Assembly (NCBI RefSeq): GCF_030010555.1
Contig: NZ_JASCQP010000035.1
Location: forward strand, 79,304-143,303
Reading direction: 5' to 3'
DNA from: Halomonas rhizosphaerae
GTDB lineage: Bacteria; Pseudomonadota; Gammaproteobacteria; Pseudomonadales; Halomonadaceae
DNA length: 64,000 bases
Numbering within the stretch: position 1 is the first letter of the stretch; each line of letters opens with the position of its first letter. The notes beneath the pieces are model-generated. The model was not told the DNA's origin. It saw only the letters and a program-made list of their open reading frames with translations, and made no database searches. Both the position numbers and the translations under genes were made by a program. Shown here in pieces: positions 50,009 through 59,049 of the stretch.

Positions 50009-51847
50009 ATGAGGGAGCGAATGAGCGGTCGCGATACCGGCTTCCGGCACTGGCTGGCGCGTCGGTGGCAAGAGGTCAGAGCGAGAAGGCCCGATGTCCG
50101 GGACGATAGTGTCCGGGAAGATGTCGAGGTCGTGCGCCGCCAGTATCTCGAGAGCGAGCAGCGATTCCGGGCCCTGCTGGAAAGTCTGCCCAAGGTGGCG
50201 GTCCAGGGCTATGACCGCGACCGCCGCGTGATCTACTGGAACGAGGCCAGCACCCGGCTCTATGGCTATGCCTCCGAGGAGGCCCAGGGGCGTTTGCTGG
50301 AAGAGCTGATCATCCCGGCGCCGATGCGCGAGCCCGTCATACAGGCGCACCGGGCCTGGGTGCGGGAAGGGGTCGAGATCCCCGCCGATGAGCTCGAGCT
50401 CCAGCACAAGAGCGGGGAGCTGGTCCCGGTCTTCTCCCACCATGTCATGCTCGGCGAGCACACCGATGCCCCCCTGATGTTCTGTATCGACGTGGACCTC
50501 TCGGACCAGAAGCGAGCGCATCGTGAGCTGGATTTCGCCACGCGCTTCGATTCGCTGACTCACCTGCCCAATCGCCAGACCTTCGAGGCGCAACTGGACG
50601 AGGCCATCGCCGACTGTCGCCGACAGGACACCGGGCTGGTCCTGGTCTATCTGGACATCGACCACTTCGTGGAGATCAATGACGCCCTGGGCTACGAGCA
50701 GGGGGATCGGCTGCTGGTCGAGCTGACCCGGCGGCTGCATCGGGCGACGAGGGCCTCGGACATGATGTCTCGACTCTCCAGCGACGAGTTCGTGATCGCT
50801 TTCCCTGGGTTCCAGCGCGAGGATGTCCTCCCGCAGCTGGTCCACAAGGTCCAGCAGGTCCTGCGCGCTCCCTTCCTGATGGATGGGTCGCGGCGCCAGG
50901 TGACGGCCTGCCTGGGCGTCAGCCTCTATCCGGACAACGGTGATACGGCACGCGAGCTGATCCGCAACGCCGATGTGGCCAAGAACCGGGCCAAGCTGGA
51001 CGGCCGCGGCAGCGTATGGTTCTTCGACCAGCAGCTCCACGACGAGCTGCTCCACCAGCATCGCCTCGTCGACCGACTGGAGCAGGCCCTGGACAGCGGG
51101 GGGCTCTCGTTGCACTACCAGCCGCAGGTATCCGCCGTCAGCGGTTGTATCGAGAACCTCGAGGCGCTGCTGCGCTGGCAGCCCGCGGAAGGTCCGCCGA
51201 TCTCGCCGGCCGAGTTCATTCCCCTCGCCGAACGCTCCGACCTGATTCATCGTCTCGGTGACTGGGTCATGGAGACCGCGTGTCGTCAGCGGGCGCACTG
51301 GCGAGATGCCGGCCTGGCAATCGAGCGTATCGATATCAATTTCTCCGGTCGGCAGATGAGCCGGTCCGATGTCTTCGAGCGCTTCGAGGCCTGCCTGGCA
51401 CGCCACGGTCTGGGACCCCGGCATATCGGTCTCGAGCTTACCGAGAACGTGCTGATCGAGGCCGACGACAGGATCCTCGAAGGCTTGCGCCGGCTCCATC
51501 ATCTGGGCTTTCGCATTGCCATCGATGATTTCGGCACCGGCTACTCGTCGCTCAGCTACCTCAAGCACTTCCCGGTCACGGCACTCAAGATCGATCGGAC
51601 CTTCGTGCGCGATGCGCCGGACCAGCCCGAAGATCGGGCCATCATGGAGGCGGCGATCTTCATCGGCCATCGCCTGGGGCTCGAGGTCGTGGCCGAAGGC
51701 GTCGAGAACCGCGAACAGCTGATGTTGATCCGGGAGATGCGCTGCGATCTGGTCCAGGGGTTCTACTTCTTCCGCCCCATGCCGGCCCTGGAAATGGAGC
51801 GTGTCCTTGGCGGGCTGGTGACGGGGCACCAGGGGTTTGTGGGCTGA
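50009..51847 (+). CDS. PAS-GGDEF-EAL protein, likely c-di-GMP phosphodiesterase
   Basis: 612 residues. A PAS sensor (about 55-170, YDRDRRVIYWNEASTRLYGY) is followed by a GGDEF domain whose signature reads LSSDEF near 255-260, so the two glycines are replaced by serines. The EAL domain has the intact EALLRW near 386, ELTENVL, IDDFGTGYSSL and EGVE motifs. The degenerate GGDEF is probably not a cyclase and may bind GTP as a regulator. The EAL domain looks active. No membrane helix is seen. Candidate regulatory palindrome upstream. Confidence 0.9.
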   Translation: MRERMSGRDTGFRHWLARRWQEVRARRPDVRDDSVREDVEVVRRQYLESEQRFRALLESLPKVAVQGYDRDRRVIYWNEASTRLYGYASEEAQGRLLEELIIPAPMREPVIQAHRAWVREGVEIPADELELQHKSGELVPVFSHHVMLGEHTDAPLMFCIDVDLSDQKRAHRELDFATRFDSLTHLPNRQTFEAQLDEAIADCRRQDTGLVLVYLDIDHFVEINDALGYEQGDRLLVELTRRLHRATRASDMMSRLSSDEFVIAFPGFQREDVLPQLVHKVQQVLRAPFLMDGSRRQVTACLGVSLYPDNGDTARELIRNADVAKNRAKLDGRGSVWFFDQQLHDELLHQHRLVDRLEQALDSGGLSLHYQPQVSAVSGCIENLEALLRWQPAEGPPISPAEFIPLAERSDLIHRLGDWVMETACRQRAHWRDAGLAIERIDINFSGRQMSRSDVFERFEACLARHGLGPRHIGLELTENVLIEADDRILEGLRRLHHLGFRIAIDDFGTGYSSLSYLKHFPVTALKIDRTFVRDAPDQPEDRAIMEAAIFIGHRLGLEVVAEGVENREQLMLIREMRCDLVQGFYFFRPMPALEMERVLGGLVTGHQGFVG

Positions 51848-51902
51848 GTCCGACGTCCGCTTGGCGTAGAATGCCAGCCCTGCGGACGACCACGGAGCCC
51901 CT

Positions 51903-53264
51903 GTGAATTCCCTCGACGAATCCCGTTCCTCGCTTGGCCTCACCCTCTGGCGCCAGACCTGGCCCATGGCCATCGGTGTGCTGGCACTGCTCGGCTTCCA
52001 ACTGGTGGACAGTGCCTTCATCGCGCGACTCGGCACGGCACCGCTGGCCGCCCAGTCTTTCACCTTCCCGCTCTCCTTTCTGGTCATCGGCATCCAGGTC
52101 GGCATGGGGATCGCCATCGCGGCGATGATCTCGCGGGCCCTAGGCGGTGGAGAGTCCGCCCGGGCACGTCGGTTGGGCAGCCTGGTGCTGCTGGTGGGGA
52201 CCGTTACCATTGCCCTGCTGGTGGTGCTGCTGTGGGCCGTCCAAGTGCCGATCTTCGCCCTGCTGGGGGCCGACGAATCCACCCGCGAGCTGATCCGGGC
52301 CTACTGGGCGCCTCAGCTGCTGGCGGCCTGGCTGGGGGCGGTGCTCTATTTCGGCTATAGCCTGTTCCGGGCCCACGGGGACACCTGGCTGCCCGGCAAG
52401 ATGATGGTGATCACCAGCCTGGTCAACCTGGTCCTCGACCCGCTGCTGATCTTCGGCATCGGTTCCTGGCAGGGATTGGGTCTGCCCGGGGCGGCGTGGG
52501 CCACGTCGATCGCCTTCGCGACCGGCCTGCTGTTGCTGGGCCGCCGGCTGAGTGGCATGGACTGGCTGGCGGCCGAAGGATTGCTCGGGGAATTGCGCCG
52601 TTCGCTGGTGCCCTTCGCCGGTATCGCCGGCCCGGCCATGATCAGCCAGCTGATGCCGCCCTTGGCGGCCATGCTCGCCATCTCGGTAGTGGCCTCCCTC
52701 GGCGAGGCTCAGGTAGCGGCCTGGGGGCTGGCTAGCCGCCTGGAAACCCTCTCGCTGATGGTGGTGCTGGCCATGACCATGTCGCTGCCGCCCTGGCTCG
52801 GCCGTTGTTACGGTGCCGGGGACTGGGACCAGATACACCGGCTGATGCGCCTGGCGCTCAGGGGGGTGGTAGCCTGGCAGCTGTCGCTGGGAATCCTGAT
52901 GGCCCTGGCCTCTCCCTGGGTGGCGCTCGCGCTTTCCGGGAATCCCGAGGTGCGCGATGACCTGGCGACGCTGATTCGTTTCCTGCTGCCAAGCTATGCG
53001 GCACTGGGCGTCTGCATGATCGTGGTCTCGGCGGGCAACGCCCTGGGCTGGCCGCTGCGTGCCATGCTGATGTCGGCCGCCCGGCTTTTCGTCTTCTACC
53101 TGCCTTGCCTCTGGGCCGGGGCCTGGCTGGGCGACTTGGTGGGCCTGGCCATGGGCGCGGCGCTCGGCAACCTGCTGGCGGGCCTGGCGGCCTGGGAGGT
53201 GCTGCGACGCATCCTCGCCAGCCCTCGCCGGCAGCCGGGAAAGATGGATAGTGCAATCAGCTAG
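51903..53264 (+). CDS. MATE family efflux transporter (NorM/DinF type)
   Basis: 453 residues and twelve membrane helices, starting at a GTG. MATE features are PMAIGVLALLGFQLVDSAFI in helix 1, the repeated two-bundle layout, and GLPGAAWATSIAFATGLLLL mid-protein. Such pumps export cationic drugs or dyes with Na+ or H+. The substrate is unknown. It lies 55 bases after the EAL gene, and the AT-rich stretch follows. Confidence 0.9.
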   Translation: MNSLDESRSSLGLTLWRQTWPMAIGVLALLGFQLVDSAFIARLGTAPLAAQSFTFPLSFLVIGIQVGMGIAIAAMISRALGGGESARARRLGSLVLLVGTVTIALLVVLLWAVQVPIFALLGADESTRELIRAYWAPQLLAAWLGAVLYFGYSLFRAHGDTWLPGKMMVITSLVNLVLDPLLIFGIGSWQGLGLPGAAWATSIAFATGLLLLGRRLSGMDWLAAEGLLGELRRSLVPFAGIAGPAMISQLMPPLAAMLAISVVASLGEAQVAAWGLASRLETLSLMVVLAMTMSLPPWLGRCYGAGDWDQIHRLMRLALRGVVAWQLSLGILMALASPWVALALSGNPEVRDDLATLIRFLLPSYAALGVCMIVVSAGNALGWPLRAMLMSAARLFVFYLPCLWAGAWLGDLVGLAMGAALGNLLAGLAAWEVLRRILASPRRQPGKMDSAIS

Positions 53265-53419
53265 AAAGTTCATATATTGCGATAGAAAGATTCATTTAAA
53301 ACGTAAAAAATAAAATATATTTATAAAAAAGGTGGAATATTCAGTCCAATAAACTGAAAGAATCTCCCTATACTGCCCGCCTTTGATCCCACAACCACAA
53401 GGCAGAAGGGGGAGCCTCC
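53265..53419. promoter_or_regulatory. AT-rich leader/promoter region of dadA
   Basis: From about 53270 to 53365 the sequence is overwhelmingly A and T (runs such as AAAAAATAAAATATATTTAT), in sharp contrast to its GC-rich surroundings. It holds no gene. Several -10-like hexamers occur. A site for a nucleoid or Lrp-type protein is plausible because dadA is Lrp-controlled in enteric bacteria, but no consensus was identified. Confidence 0.45.
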
Positions 53420-54679
53420 ATGAAGGTACTGATTCTCGGCAGCGGTGTCGTCGGCGTCACCAGCGCCTATTACCTGGCCCGCCAGGGCCACGAGGTCACG
53501 GTGGTGGACCGTCAGCCATCACCGGCGCTGGAAACCAGTTATGGCAACGCGGGCCAGGTCTCCTTCGGCTTCTCCTCGCCCTGGGCGGCGCCCGGCATCC
53601 CGCAGAAGGCGGTCAAGTGGATGTTCCAGGAGCACGCCCCGCTCAAGATCCAACCCAAGATGGATCCGACCATGGCGCGTTTCATGATGCAGATGCTGAG
53701 CAACTGCAATGCCGACCGTTACATGGTCAACAAGGAGCGTATGGTCCGCGTGGCCGAGCATAGCCGGGCCTGCATCAACGCCCTGCGCGACGAGACCGGT
53801 ATCCGCTACGAAGACCGCCAGCGCGGCCTGCTGCAGCTGTTCCGCCACGAGAGCCAGGTGGAGGCGGTGGAGAAGGACATGAGGGTGCTCGAGCAGTGCG
53901 GGGTGCGCCACCAACTGCTGAACGCCGAGGAGATCGCCGGCGTGGAACCCGCCCTTTCCCGGGTGCCGGGCAAGTTCGTCGGCGGCCTGCACCTGCCTGA
54001 CGACCAGACCGGCGATTGCCATCTCTTCACCAACCGCCTCGCGGACTACTGCCACGAACGGCTGGGTGTCGAGTTCCGCTTCAACGTCGACATCCAGCGC
54101 CTCAGACGCAGTGCCGGCAAGGTGGAGAGCGTGGTGACCAGCGCGGGCGAGCTGACCGCCGATGCCTATGTAGTCTGCCTGGGGAGTTATTCGCCGTTTC
54201 TGGTCAAGGACCTGGGCCTCAGGCTGCCGATCTATCCGGTCAAGGGCTACAGTCTGACCGTGCCGGTCACGGACGACGGCGGCGCACCCCAGTCCACGGT
54301 CATGGACGAGAGCTTCAAGGTGGCAATCTCGCGCTTCGATGACCGCATCCGGGTGGGCGGCACCGCCGAGCTTGCCTCCTACAACCTCGACCTTCTGGAG
54401 AAGCGCCGGGCCACCATCGGCATGGTGGTGCGTGACGTCTTCCCGGAGGGCGGCGACGTGGCGAACGCCGAGTTCTGGACCGGACTGCGCCCCATGACCC
54501 CGGACTCCACGCCGATCATCGGGGCCACGCGGGTCGACAACCTGTGGCTCAACACCGGTCACGGCACCCTGGGCTGGACGATGAGCTGCGGCAGCGGCCA
54601 GCTGTTGGCGGACCTGATGAGCGGGAAGGCACCGGCCATCGACCCCAGTGGGCTGGATGTCTCCCGCTACGCGGCCTGA
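53420..54679 (+). CDS. dadA: D-amino acid dehydrogenase small subunit
   Basis: 419 residues. The FAD-binding start is KVLILGSGVVGVTSAYYLA, then DAO-family motifs SYGNAGQVSFGFSSPWAAPG and FWTGLRPMTPDSTPIIG. It oxidises D-alanine and other D-amino acids to keto acids and passes electrons to the respiratory chain. GGGGGAG lies before the ATG. No alanine racemase (dadX) gene adjoins it, unlike the enteric dadAX operon. Confidence 0.94.
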   Translation: MKVLILGSGVVGVTSAYYLARQGHEVTVVDRQPSPALETSYGNAGQVSFGFSSPWAAPGIPQKAVKWMFQEHAPLKIQPKMDPTMARFMMQMLSNCNADRYMVNKERMVRVAEHSRACINALRDETGIRYEDRQRGLLQLFRHESQVEAVEKDMRVLEQCGVRHQLLNAEEIAGVEPALSRVPGKFVGGLHLPDDQTGDCHLFTNRLADYCHERLGVEFRFNVDIQRLRRSAGKVESVVTSAGELTADAYVVCLGSYSPFLVKDLGLRLPIYPVKGYSLTVPVTDDGGAPQSTVMDESFKVAISRFDDRIRVGGTAELASYNLDLLEKRRATIGMVVRDVFPEGGDVANAEFWTGLRPMTPDSTPIIGATRVDNLWLNTGHGTLGWTMSCGSGQLLADLMSGKAPAIDPSGLDVSRYAA

Positions 54680-54682
54680 TAC

Positions 54683-54710
54683 GAGCAAGGAGCAAGGAGC
54701 AAGGAGCAAG
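54683..54710. repeat. Four tandem copies of GAGCAAG
   Basis: A perfect 7-bp unit repeated four times, starting four bases after the dadA stop and ahead of the terminator. Confidence 0.9.
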
Positions 54711-54739
54711 GGAAGCAGTGCCAAGCCGCTTGCATACGA

Positions 54740-54769
54740 AAAGGCCCGCCGGTTTTCCGGCGGGCCTTT
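54740..54769. terminator. Bidirectional terminator between dadA and the aminotransferase
   Basis: AAAGGCCCGCCGG pairs perfectly with CCGGCGGGCCTTT around TTTT. A/T tracts lie on both sides, so it suits both convergent transcripts. Confidence 0.88.
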
Positions 54770-54796
54770 GCTCGATGGTCTCGGGCGAGGTGGCGA

Positions 54797-55984
54797 TCAG
54801 TTGACCGCGGCGATCGCCTTGGCCAGGTAGGGCAGGTTCTCGTGGGAGAAGCCGGCCACGTTGGCGCGGCCCGAGCGCACCATGTAGATGCCGAACTCGT
54901 CGCGCAGGCGGTCGACCTGCTCGGGTGTCAGGCCGGTGTAGGAGAACATGCCGCGCTGTTCGGCCACGCAGGCGTACTTCTCGTCCAGGTTATAGGGCTT
55001 GAGGGCATCGACGAAGTCACGACGCAGGGTGTTGATGCGGTCGCGCATCTCGGTGAGCTCCTCGCGCCAGATGGTGGCGAGCTCTGCGGAGTGCAGGATC
55101 TCGCTGACGATGGCGCCGCCGTGGGCCGGCGGGTTCGAGTAGTTCTCGCGGGCCACGATGGCGATCTGCGAGCGCACGTTCTCCATCTGCTCCTGATTCT
55201 TCGCCACCATGATCAGGCAGCCGGTGCGCTCGCAGTAGATGCCGAAGTTCTTGGAACAGGAACTGGTGATGATGACCTCGTCGAGGTTCTCGGCCATCAG
55301 GCGTACCCCGTAGGCATCCTCGTCCAGGCCCTCACCGAAGCCCTGGTAGGCGAAGTCGATCAGCGGCAGCAGGTTGCGCTCGCGGACGACCTCCAGCACC
55401 TGTTGCCACTGGTCGCGGGACAGGTCGAAGCCGGTGGGGTTGTGGCAGCAGGCGTGCAGCAGTACCACGTCGCCTTCCGGGATCTGCTTGAGCGCCGCCA
55501 GCATGCCGTCGAAGTCGAGACGGTTCTCGGCGTCAACGTAGGGGTACTTGTGGAGCGTCAGGCCGGCGGCCGGGAAGATGCCCAGGTGGTTCGGCCAGGT
55601 CGGGTCGGAGACCCAGATGTCCTTGCCGGGCAGCTGGTGGGCGATGAAGTCGGCTGCCAGGCGCAGGGCACCGGTGCCGCCGGGTGACTGGGTGGCGCTG
55701 GCACGCTTGGCTTCCAGCACCGGCGATCCTTCGCCCAATACCATGGGAAGGATCACCTCTCCGTACGCCGGCGCGCCATGGGAGCCGATGTAGGTCTTGG
55801 TGGTCTCGTTCTTGAGCAGCAGGGCCTCGGCTTCCTTCACGGCGCGCATCACCGGGGTGTTGCCCTGGGCGTCCTTGTAGACGCCGACGCCGAGATCGAC
55901 CTTCTGAGGGTTGGTGTCCTTCTTGAAGGCCTCGATCAGACCGAGGATGGCGTCCCCGGGAACCCGCTCAATTTTCTCGAACAT
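54797..55984 (-). CDS. phhC: Aromatic amino acid aminotransferase (TyrB/PhhC type)
   Basis: 395 residues. A class I aminotransferase of the AspC/TyrB group: DLGVGVYKDAQGNTPVMRAV, CCHNPTGFDLS, and the PLP lysine in TSSCSKNFGIYCERTG. In Pseudomonas the third gene of the phh operon encodes this enzyme, which removes the amino group of tyrosine or phenylalanine. It starts just before the phhB stop. Aspartate specificity cannot be excluded; the operon favours aromatic substrates. Confidence 0.9.
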   Translation of the reverse strand: MFEKIERVPGDAILGLIEAFKKDTNPQKVDLGVGVYKDAQGNTPVMRAVKEAEALLLKNETTKTYIGSHGAPAYGEVILPMVLGEGSPVLEAKRASATQSPGGTGALRLAADFIAHQLPGKDIWVSDPTWPNHLGIFPAAGLTLHKYPYVDAENRLDFDGMLAALKQIPEGDVVLLHACCHNPTGFDLSRDQWQQVLEVVRERNLLPLIDFAYQGFGEGLDEDAYGVRLMAENLDEVIITSSCSKNFGIYCERTGCLIMVAKNQEQMENVRSQIAIVARENYSNPPAHGGAIVSEILHSAELATIWREELTEMRDRINTLRRDFVDALKPYNLDEKYACVAEQRGMFSYTGLTPEQVDRLRDEFGIYMVRSGRANVAGFSHENLPYLAKAIAAVN

Positions 55985-56323
55985 TTATTTCGCTACCTCG
56001 TCGGTTCTGGCGGCAAGAATGAAATCGTTCCTGTGCAGGCCCTTCATCTCGTGCGACCACCAGGTCACGGTGACCTTGCCCCATTCGGTCAGCAGGGCCG
56101 GATGGTGCCCGGCTTCCTCGGCGATCTCGCCGACGCGGTTGGTGAAGTCGAGGGCCTGCTTGAAGTTGCGGAACTTGAAGACCCGCTCCAGCTTCATGAT
56201 GCCATCGCGCTCGATGATCTGCCACTCGGGGATCTCGGCCTGGTACTGCTCGATCTCGGCCTCGGTGACGTGGGGGGCGTCCCAGCTGCAGGCCTCGCAC
56301 TGCTGTTCTGATAGCTGGCTCAT
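55985..56323 (-). CDS. phhB: Pterin-4a-carbinolamine dehydratase
   Basis: 112 residues with the signature [18 protein letters not shown], preceded by [17 protein letters not shown]. It recycles the tetrahydrobiopterin-type cofactor oxidised by phenylalanine hydroxylase. Between phhA and the aminotransferase in the standard phhABC order. The aminotransferase begins directly after its stop. Confidence 0.95.
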   Translation of the reverse strand: MSQLSEQQCEACSWDAPHVTEAEIEQYQAEIPEWQIIERDGIMKLERVFKFRNFKQALDFTNRVGEIAEEAGHHPALLTEWGKVTVTWWSHEMKGLHRNDFILAARTDEVAK

Positions 56324-56373
56324 GGTATCTCCTTGTCGTCTCGATGGATCGTCGTCGGGGTAAGTATCAGGGA

Positions 56374-57210
56374 TCAGGCACTGGCCCTGGCGCTGCTCGG
56401 GGCCGGTTCGAAGCGGGGCTCGAACAGGCCCAGTGCCATGGCATGGTGCACCATGCCCATGATGTCCTGCCGAGAAAGGTCGTGCAGGGTGGTGAGATCG
56501 TCAAGCACGTAGTAGAGGGGCTGGAGGATGTCGATGCGGTAGGGGGTGCGCAGGGCATCCACGGGATCGAAGGGCCGATGAACCGGCACGTCGGAGAGCG
56601 AGTGCAGGGTCTCTCTGGGCGAGGAGATGATGCCGCCGCCGTAGATGCGCCGCCCGGCCGGTGTATCGACCAGGCCGAACTCCACGGTCATCCAGTACAG
56701 CCGCGCCAGATAGACCCGCTCCTTCGGCGTGGCGGCCTTGCCCAGGCGACCATAGGTGGCGGTGAACTCGGCGAACGAGGGGTCGGTGAGCATCGGGCAG
56801 TGGCCGAAGATCTCGTGGAAGATATCCGGCTCCTTCAGGTAGTCCATTTCTTCCGGAGTGCGAATGAAGGTGGCCACCGGAAAGTGTCGATTGGCGAGCA
56901 GGTCGAAGAAGGTGTCGAAGGGGATCAGGGCGGGTACCTGGGCCGTCTGCCAACCGGTGGCGGCCTGCAGGACCCTGTCCACCTCGCCGAGCTGGGGAAT
57001 GCGTGACTCGGGCAGGGCCAGGCGCTCCAGGCCGTCGAGGTACTGCTGGCAGACGCGCCCCTCGATCATGCCCAGCTGGCGCTGCATGAGGGCCTGCCAG
57101 GTGGCATGCTCGGTGTCGCTGTAGGCGATATGGCCCCGGTCGTCGGGCAGTCGAGCGCGGTAGCCGGTCTTGCTGGCGAACTCGCTCAGTTCACTCAATC
57201 TGGTCGTCAT
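56374..57210 (-). CDS. phhA: Phenylalanine 4-monooxygenase
   Basis: 278 residues, a normal length for the bacterial enzyme. The iron ligands are in [14 protein letters not shown] (two histidines) and [12 protein letters not shown] (glutamate). It hydroxylates phenylalanine to tyrosine with a pterin cofactor and oxygen. First gene of phhA-phhB-phhC and divergent from phhR. Operator-like sequences lie in the shared upstream region. Confidence 0.96.
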   Translation of the reverse strand: MTTRLSELSEFASKTGYRARLPDDRGHIAYSDTEHATWQALMQRQLGMIEGRVCQQYLDGLERLALPESRIPQLGEVDRVLQAATGWQTAQVPALIPFDTFFDLLANRHFPVATFIRTPEEMDYLKEPDIFHEIFGHCPMLTDPSFAEFTATYGRLGKAATPKERVYLARLYWMTVEFGLVDTPAGRRIYGGGIISSPRETLHSLSDVPVHRPFDPVDALRTPYRIDILQPLYYVLDDLTTLHDLSRQDIMGMVHHAMALGLFEPRFEPAPSSARASA

Positions 57211-57334
57211 GATTTCTCCGTGGCGTCGCTTGTGGGTTGTTGTCTGCCGTGCGGAATCCCCTCGAGTCTAGGCGTGACGGGATGTCCACAGGAGAGTCTT
57301 GCCACGCAAGCCAGCCAGTTCGAGATCGGTTGCC

Positions 57335-57352
57335 TGTAAAGAAATCATGACG
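57335..57352. promoter_or_regulatory. Candidate PhhR/TyrR box 1
   Basis: TGTAAAGAAATCATGACG has a perfect left half-site of the TyrR box TGTAAA-N6-TTTACA and a weak right half. It lies about 125-142 bases upstream of phhA. Confidence 0.4.
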
Positions 57353-57417
57353 ATTTTTACCGCCAGCAAGGGTCCAAGAGGCAAGATGCGTGCTGGCGCT
57401 GATTGAGGCGGTACAGG

Positions 57418-57435
57418 TGTCACGTTATCTTGACA
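57418..57435. promoter_or_regulatory. Candidate PhhR/TyrR box 2
   Basis: TGTCACGTTATCTTGACA keeps the TGT-N12-ACA frame of a TyrR box with a matching dyad. A second perfect palindrome, GTCACGTCGACGTGAC, follows at 57441-57456. Both precede phhR by 34-72 bases and could serve autoregulation. Confidence 0.5.
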
Positions 57436-57489
57436 CTCAAGTCACGTCGACGTGACGACTTTCAAGATACCAAGAGAGAACCTAGCCAG

Positions 57490-59049
57490 ATGCGACTGAG
57501 GTTTCACTGCCAGAACCGGATCGGCATCCTGCGCGACATCGTCGCCCATTTCTCCGACTATGGCCTCAACGTGGCCCGTGGCGAGGTGGGGGGGGAGCAC
57601 GGCAATGCGATCTACCTGCACGTGCCGAACCTGCTGCATGCGCAGCTCGCTACCTTAAGGCCGGAGCTGGAAGCCGTGCCAGGAGTATTCGGGGTTCGCC
57701 AGGTCAACCTGATGCCCAGCGAGCGTCGTCACCTGGAGCTGGATGCGCTGCTCTCGTCGCTCTCCGACCCGGTGATGTCCATCGACATGGAGGGGCATAT
57801 CGTGGCCGCCAACCGGGCTGCCGGGCAGTTGCTCGGCGTGCGCATCGACGAGGTGCCGGGGCTGTCGCTGGATCGCCATCTCCCGGAACTGGACCTGCCG
57901 GCGCTGATCCGGCGCAACAACGCCCGGGTCAACGGCCTGCGTATCAAGCTGCGCGATACCACCTTCCTTGCCGATATCGCGCCCCTGCATCGAGAGCATC
58001 AGGACGACGTGGCCTCGCTGGCCGGTGCCGTGGTGACCCTTCACCGGGCCGATCGCATCGGGGAGCGCATCTACCAGGTACAGCGCCAGGAGCTCCGCGG
58101 CTTCGAGGCGATCTTCCAGGCGAGCCCGAGGCTGCAGGCTTTGATCCGCGAGGCGCGGCGAATGGCGCCGCTGGATGCCCCCTTGCTGATCCAGGGCGAG
58201 ACCGGCACCGGCAAGGAGTTGCTGGCCCGGGCCTGTCACCTGGCCAGTGCGCGTGGCCAGTCGCCCTTCATGGCCCTCAACTGTGCCGGCCTTCCCGAGT
58301 CCATGGCCGAGACCGAATTGTTCGGCTATGCCCCTGGCGCCTTCGAGGGTGCACGCCCCGAGGGCAAGCTGGGGCTTCTGGAGCTGACGGCAGGGGGCAC
58401 CATCTTCCTCGACGAGGTGGGCGAGATGAGCCCGCGGCTGCAGGTCAAGCTACTGCGCTTTCTTCAGGATGGCGGTTTCCGTCGGGTGGGCAGCGACGAG
58501 GAGACCTGGCTCGACGTGCGGGTGATCTGTGCCACCCAGCAGGACCTGCCTGCGCTCTGTGCCGAGGGGCTGTTTCGCCACGACCTCTATCATCGTCTCA
58601 ACGTGCTGTCGCTGCAGGTGCCGCCACTGCGCGAGTGCCGTGATGGCATCGAGGCGCTGTCCATGCACTTCATTGACCGCGCGGCCCGCCAGATCGGCTG
58701 CCGCCTTCCGGGCCTCTCTTCGCCGGCCCTGGCGAGGCTTGCCGCCTACCATTGGCCCGGCAATGTCCGCCAGCTCGAGAACGTGCTCTTCCAGGCGGTC
58801 TCGCTGTGCGAGGGCGAGGCCATCGAGCCTGCGCATCTGCGCCTGCCCGACGTCGGGGCTTCGGCAGGTCTTGCGGGCATCGATCTCGAGGGATCCCTCT
58901 CCGGCATCCTCGGCGAAGTGGAGCGCCGGGTGCTCGAGGAGCTCTATCCGCGGCATCCGTCCAGCCGGCAGCTGGCCAGGCGCCTCGGGGTCTCTCATAC
59001 CACCATCGCCAACAAGCTTAAGCGCTATGGGATTGGCGGGGAGGAGTGA
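57490..59049 (+). CDS. phhR: TyrR/PhhR-type transcriptional regulator
   Basis: 519 residues from the ATG at 57490 (MRLRFHCQNRIGILRDIV). Order: ACT domain (about 1-75), PAS (about 78-150), AAA+ central domain with Walker A GETGTGKELL near 236 and FLDEVGEMS, and a C-terminal Fis-like helix-turn-helix (SSRQLARRLGVSHTTIANKL). The sigma-54 contact loop GAFTGA reads GAFEGA, as expected for a TyrR-like protein working with sigma-70. It is divergent from phhABC, which it most likely activates in response to aromatic amino acids. Confidence 0.93.
   Translation: MRLRFHCQNRIGILRDIVAHFSDYGLNVARGEVGGEHGNAIYLHVPNLLHAQLATLRPELEAVPGVFGVRQVNLMPSERRHLELDALLSSLSDPVMSIDMEGHIVAANRAAGQLLGVRIDEVPGLSLDRHLPELDLPALIRRNNARVNGLRIKLRDTTFLADIAPLHREHQDDVASLAGAVVTLHRADRIGERIYQVQRQELRGFEAIFQASPRLQALIREARRMAPLDAPLLIQGETGTGKELLARACHLASARGQSPFMALNCAGLPESMAETELFGYAPGAFEGARPEGKLGLLELTAGGTIFLDEVGEMSPRLQVKLLRFLQDGGFRRVGSDEETWLDVRVICATQQDLPALCAEGLFRHDLYHRLNVLSLQVPPLRECRDGIEALSMHFIDRAARQIGCRLPGLSSPALARLAAYHWPGNVRQLENVLFQAVSLCEGEAIEPAHLRLPDVGASAGLAGIDLEGSLSGILGEVERRVLEELYPRHPSSRQLARRLGVSHTTIANKLKRYGIGGEE

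Noticed and set aside
53265..53419. AT-rich stretch as a sign of horizontally acquired DNA
   Set aside because: Both neighbouring genes have the same GC-rich codon use as the rest of the window and no integrase or repeat borders the stretch, so a promoter feature is simpler.
57211..57330. A sigma-54 promoter for phhA
   Set aside because: The best candidate has GG and GC eight bases apart instead of ten, so it does not meet the -24/-12 spacing.
58450..58998. Minus-strand open frame inside phhR
   Set aside because: Shadow of the AAA+ domain coding region, no motif or ribosome site.
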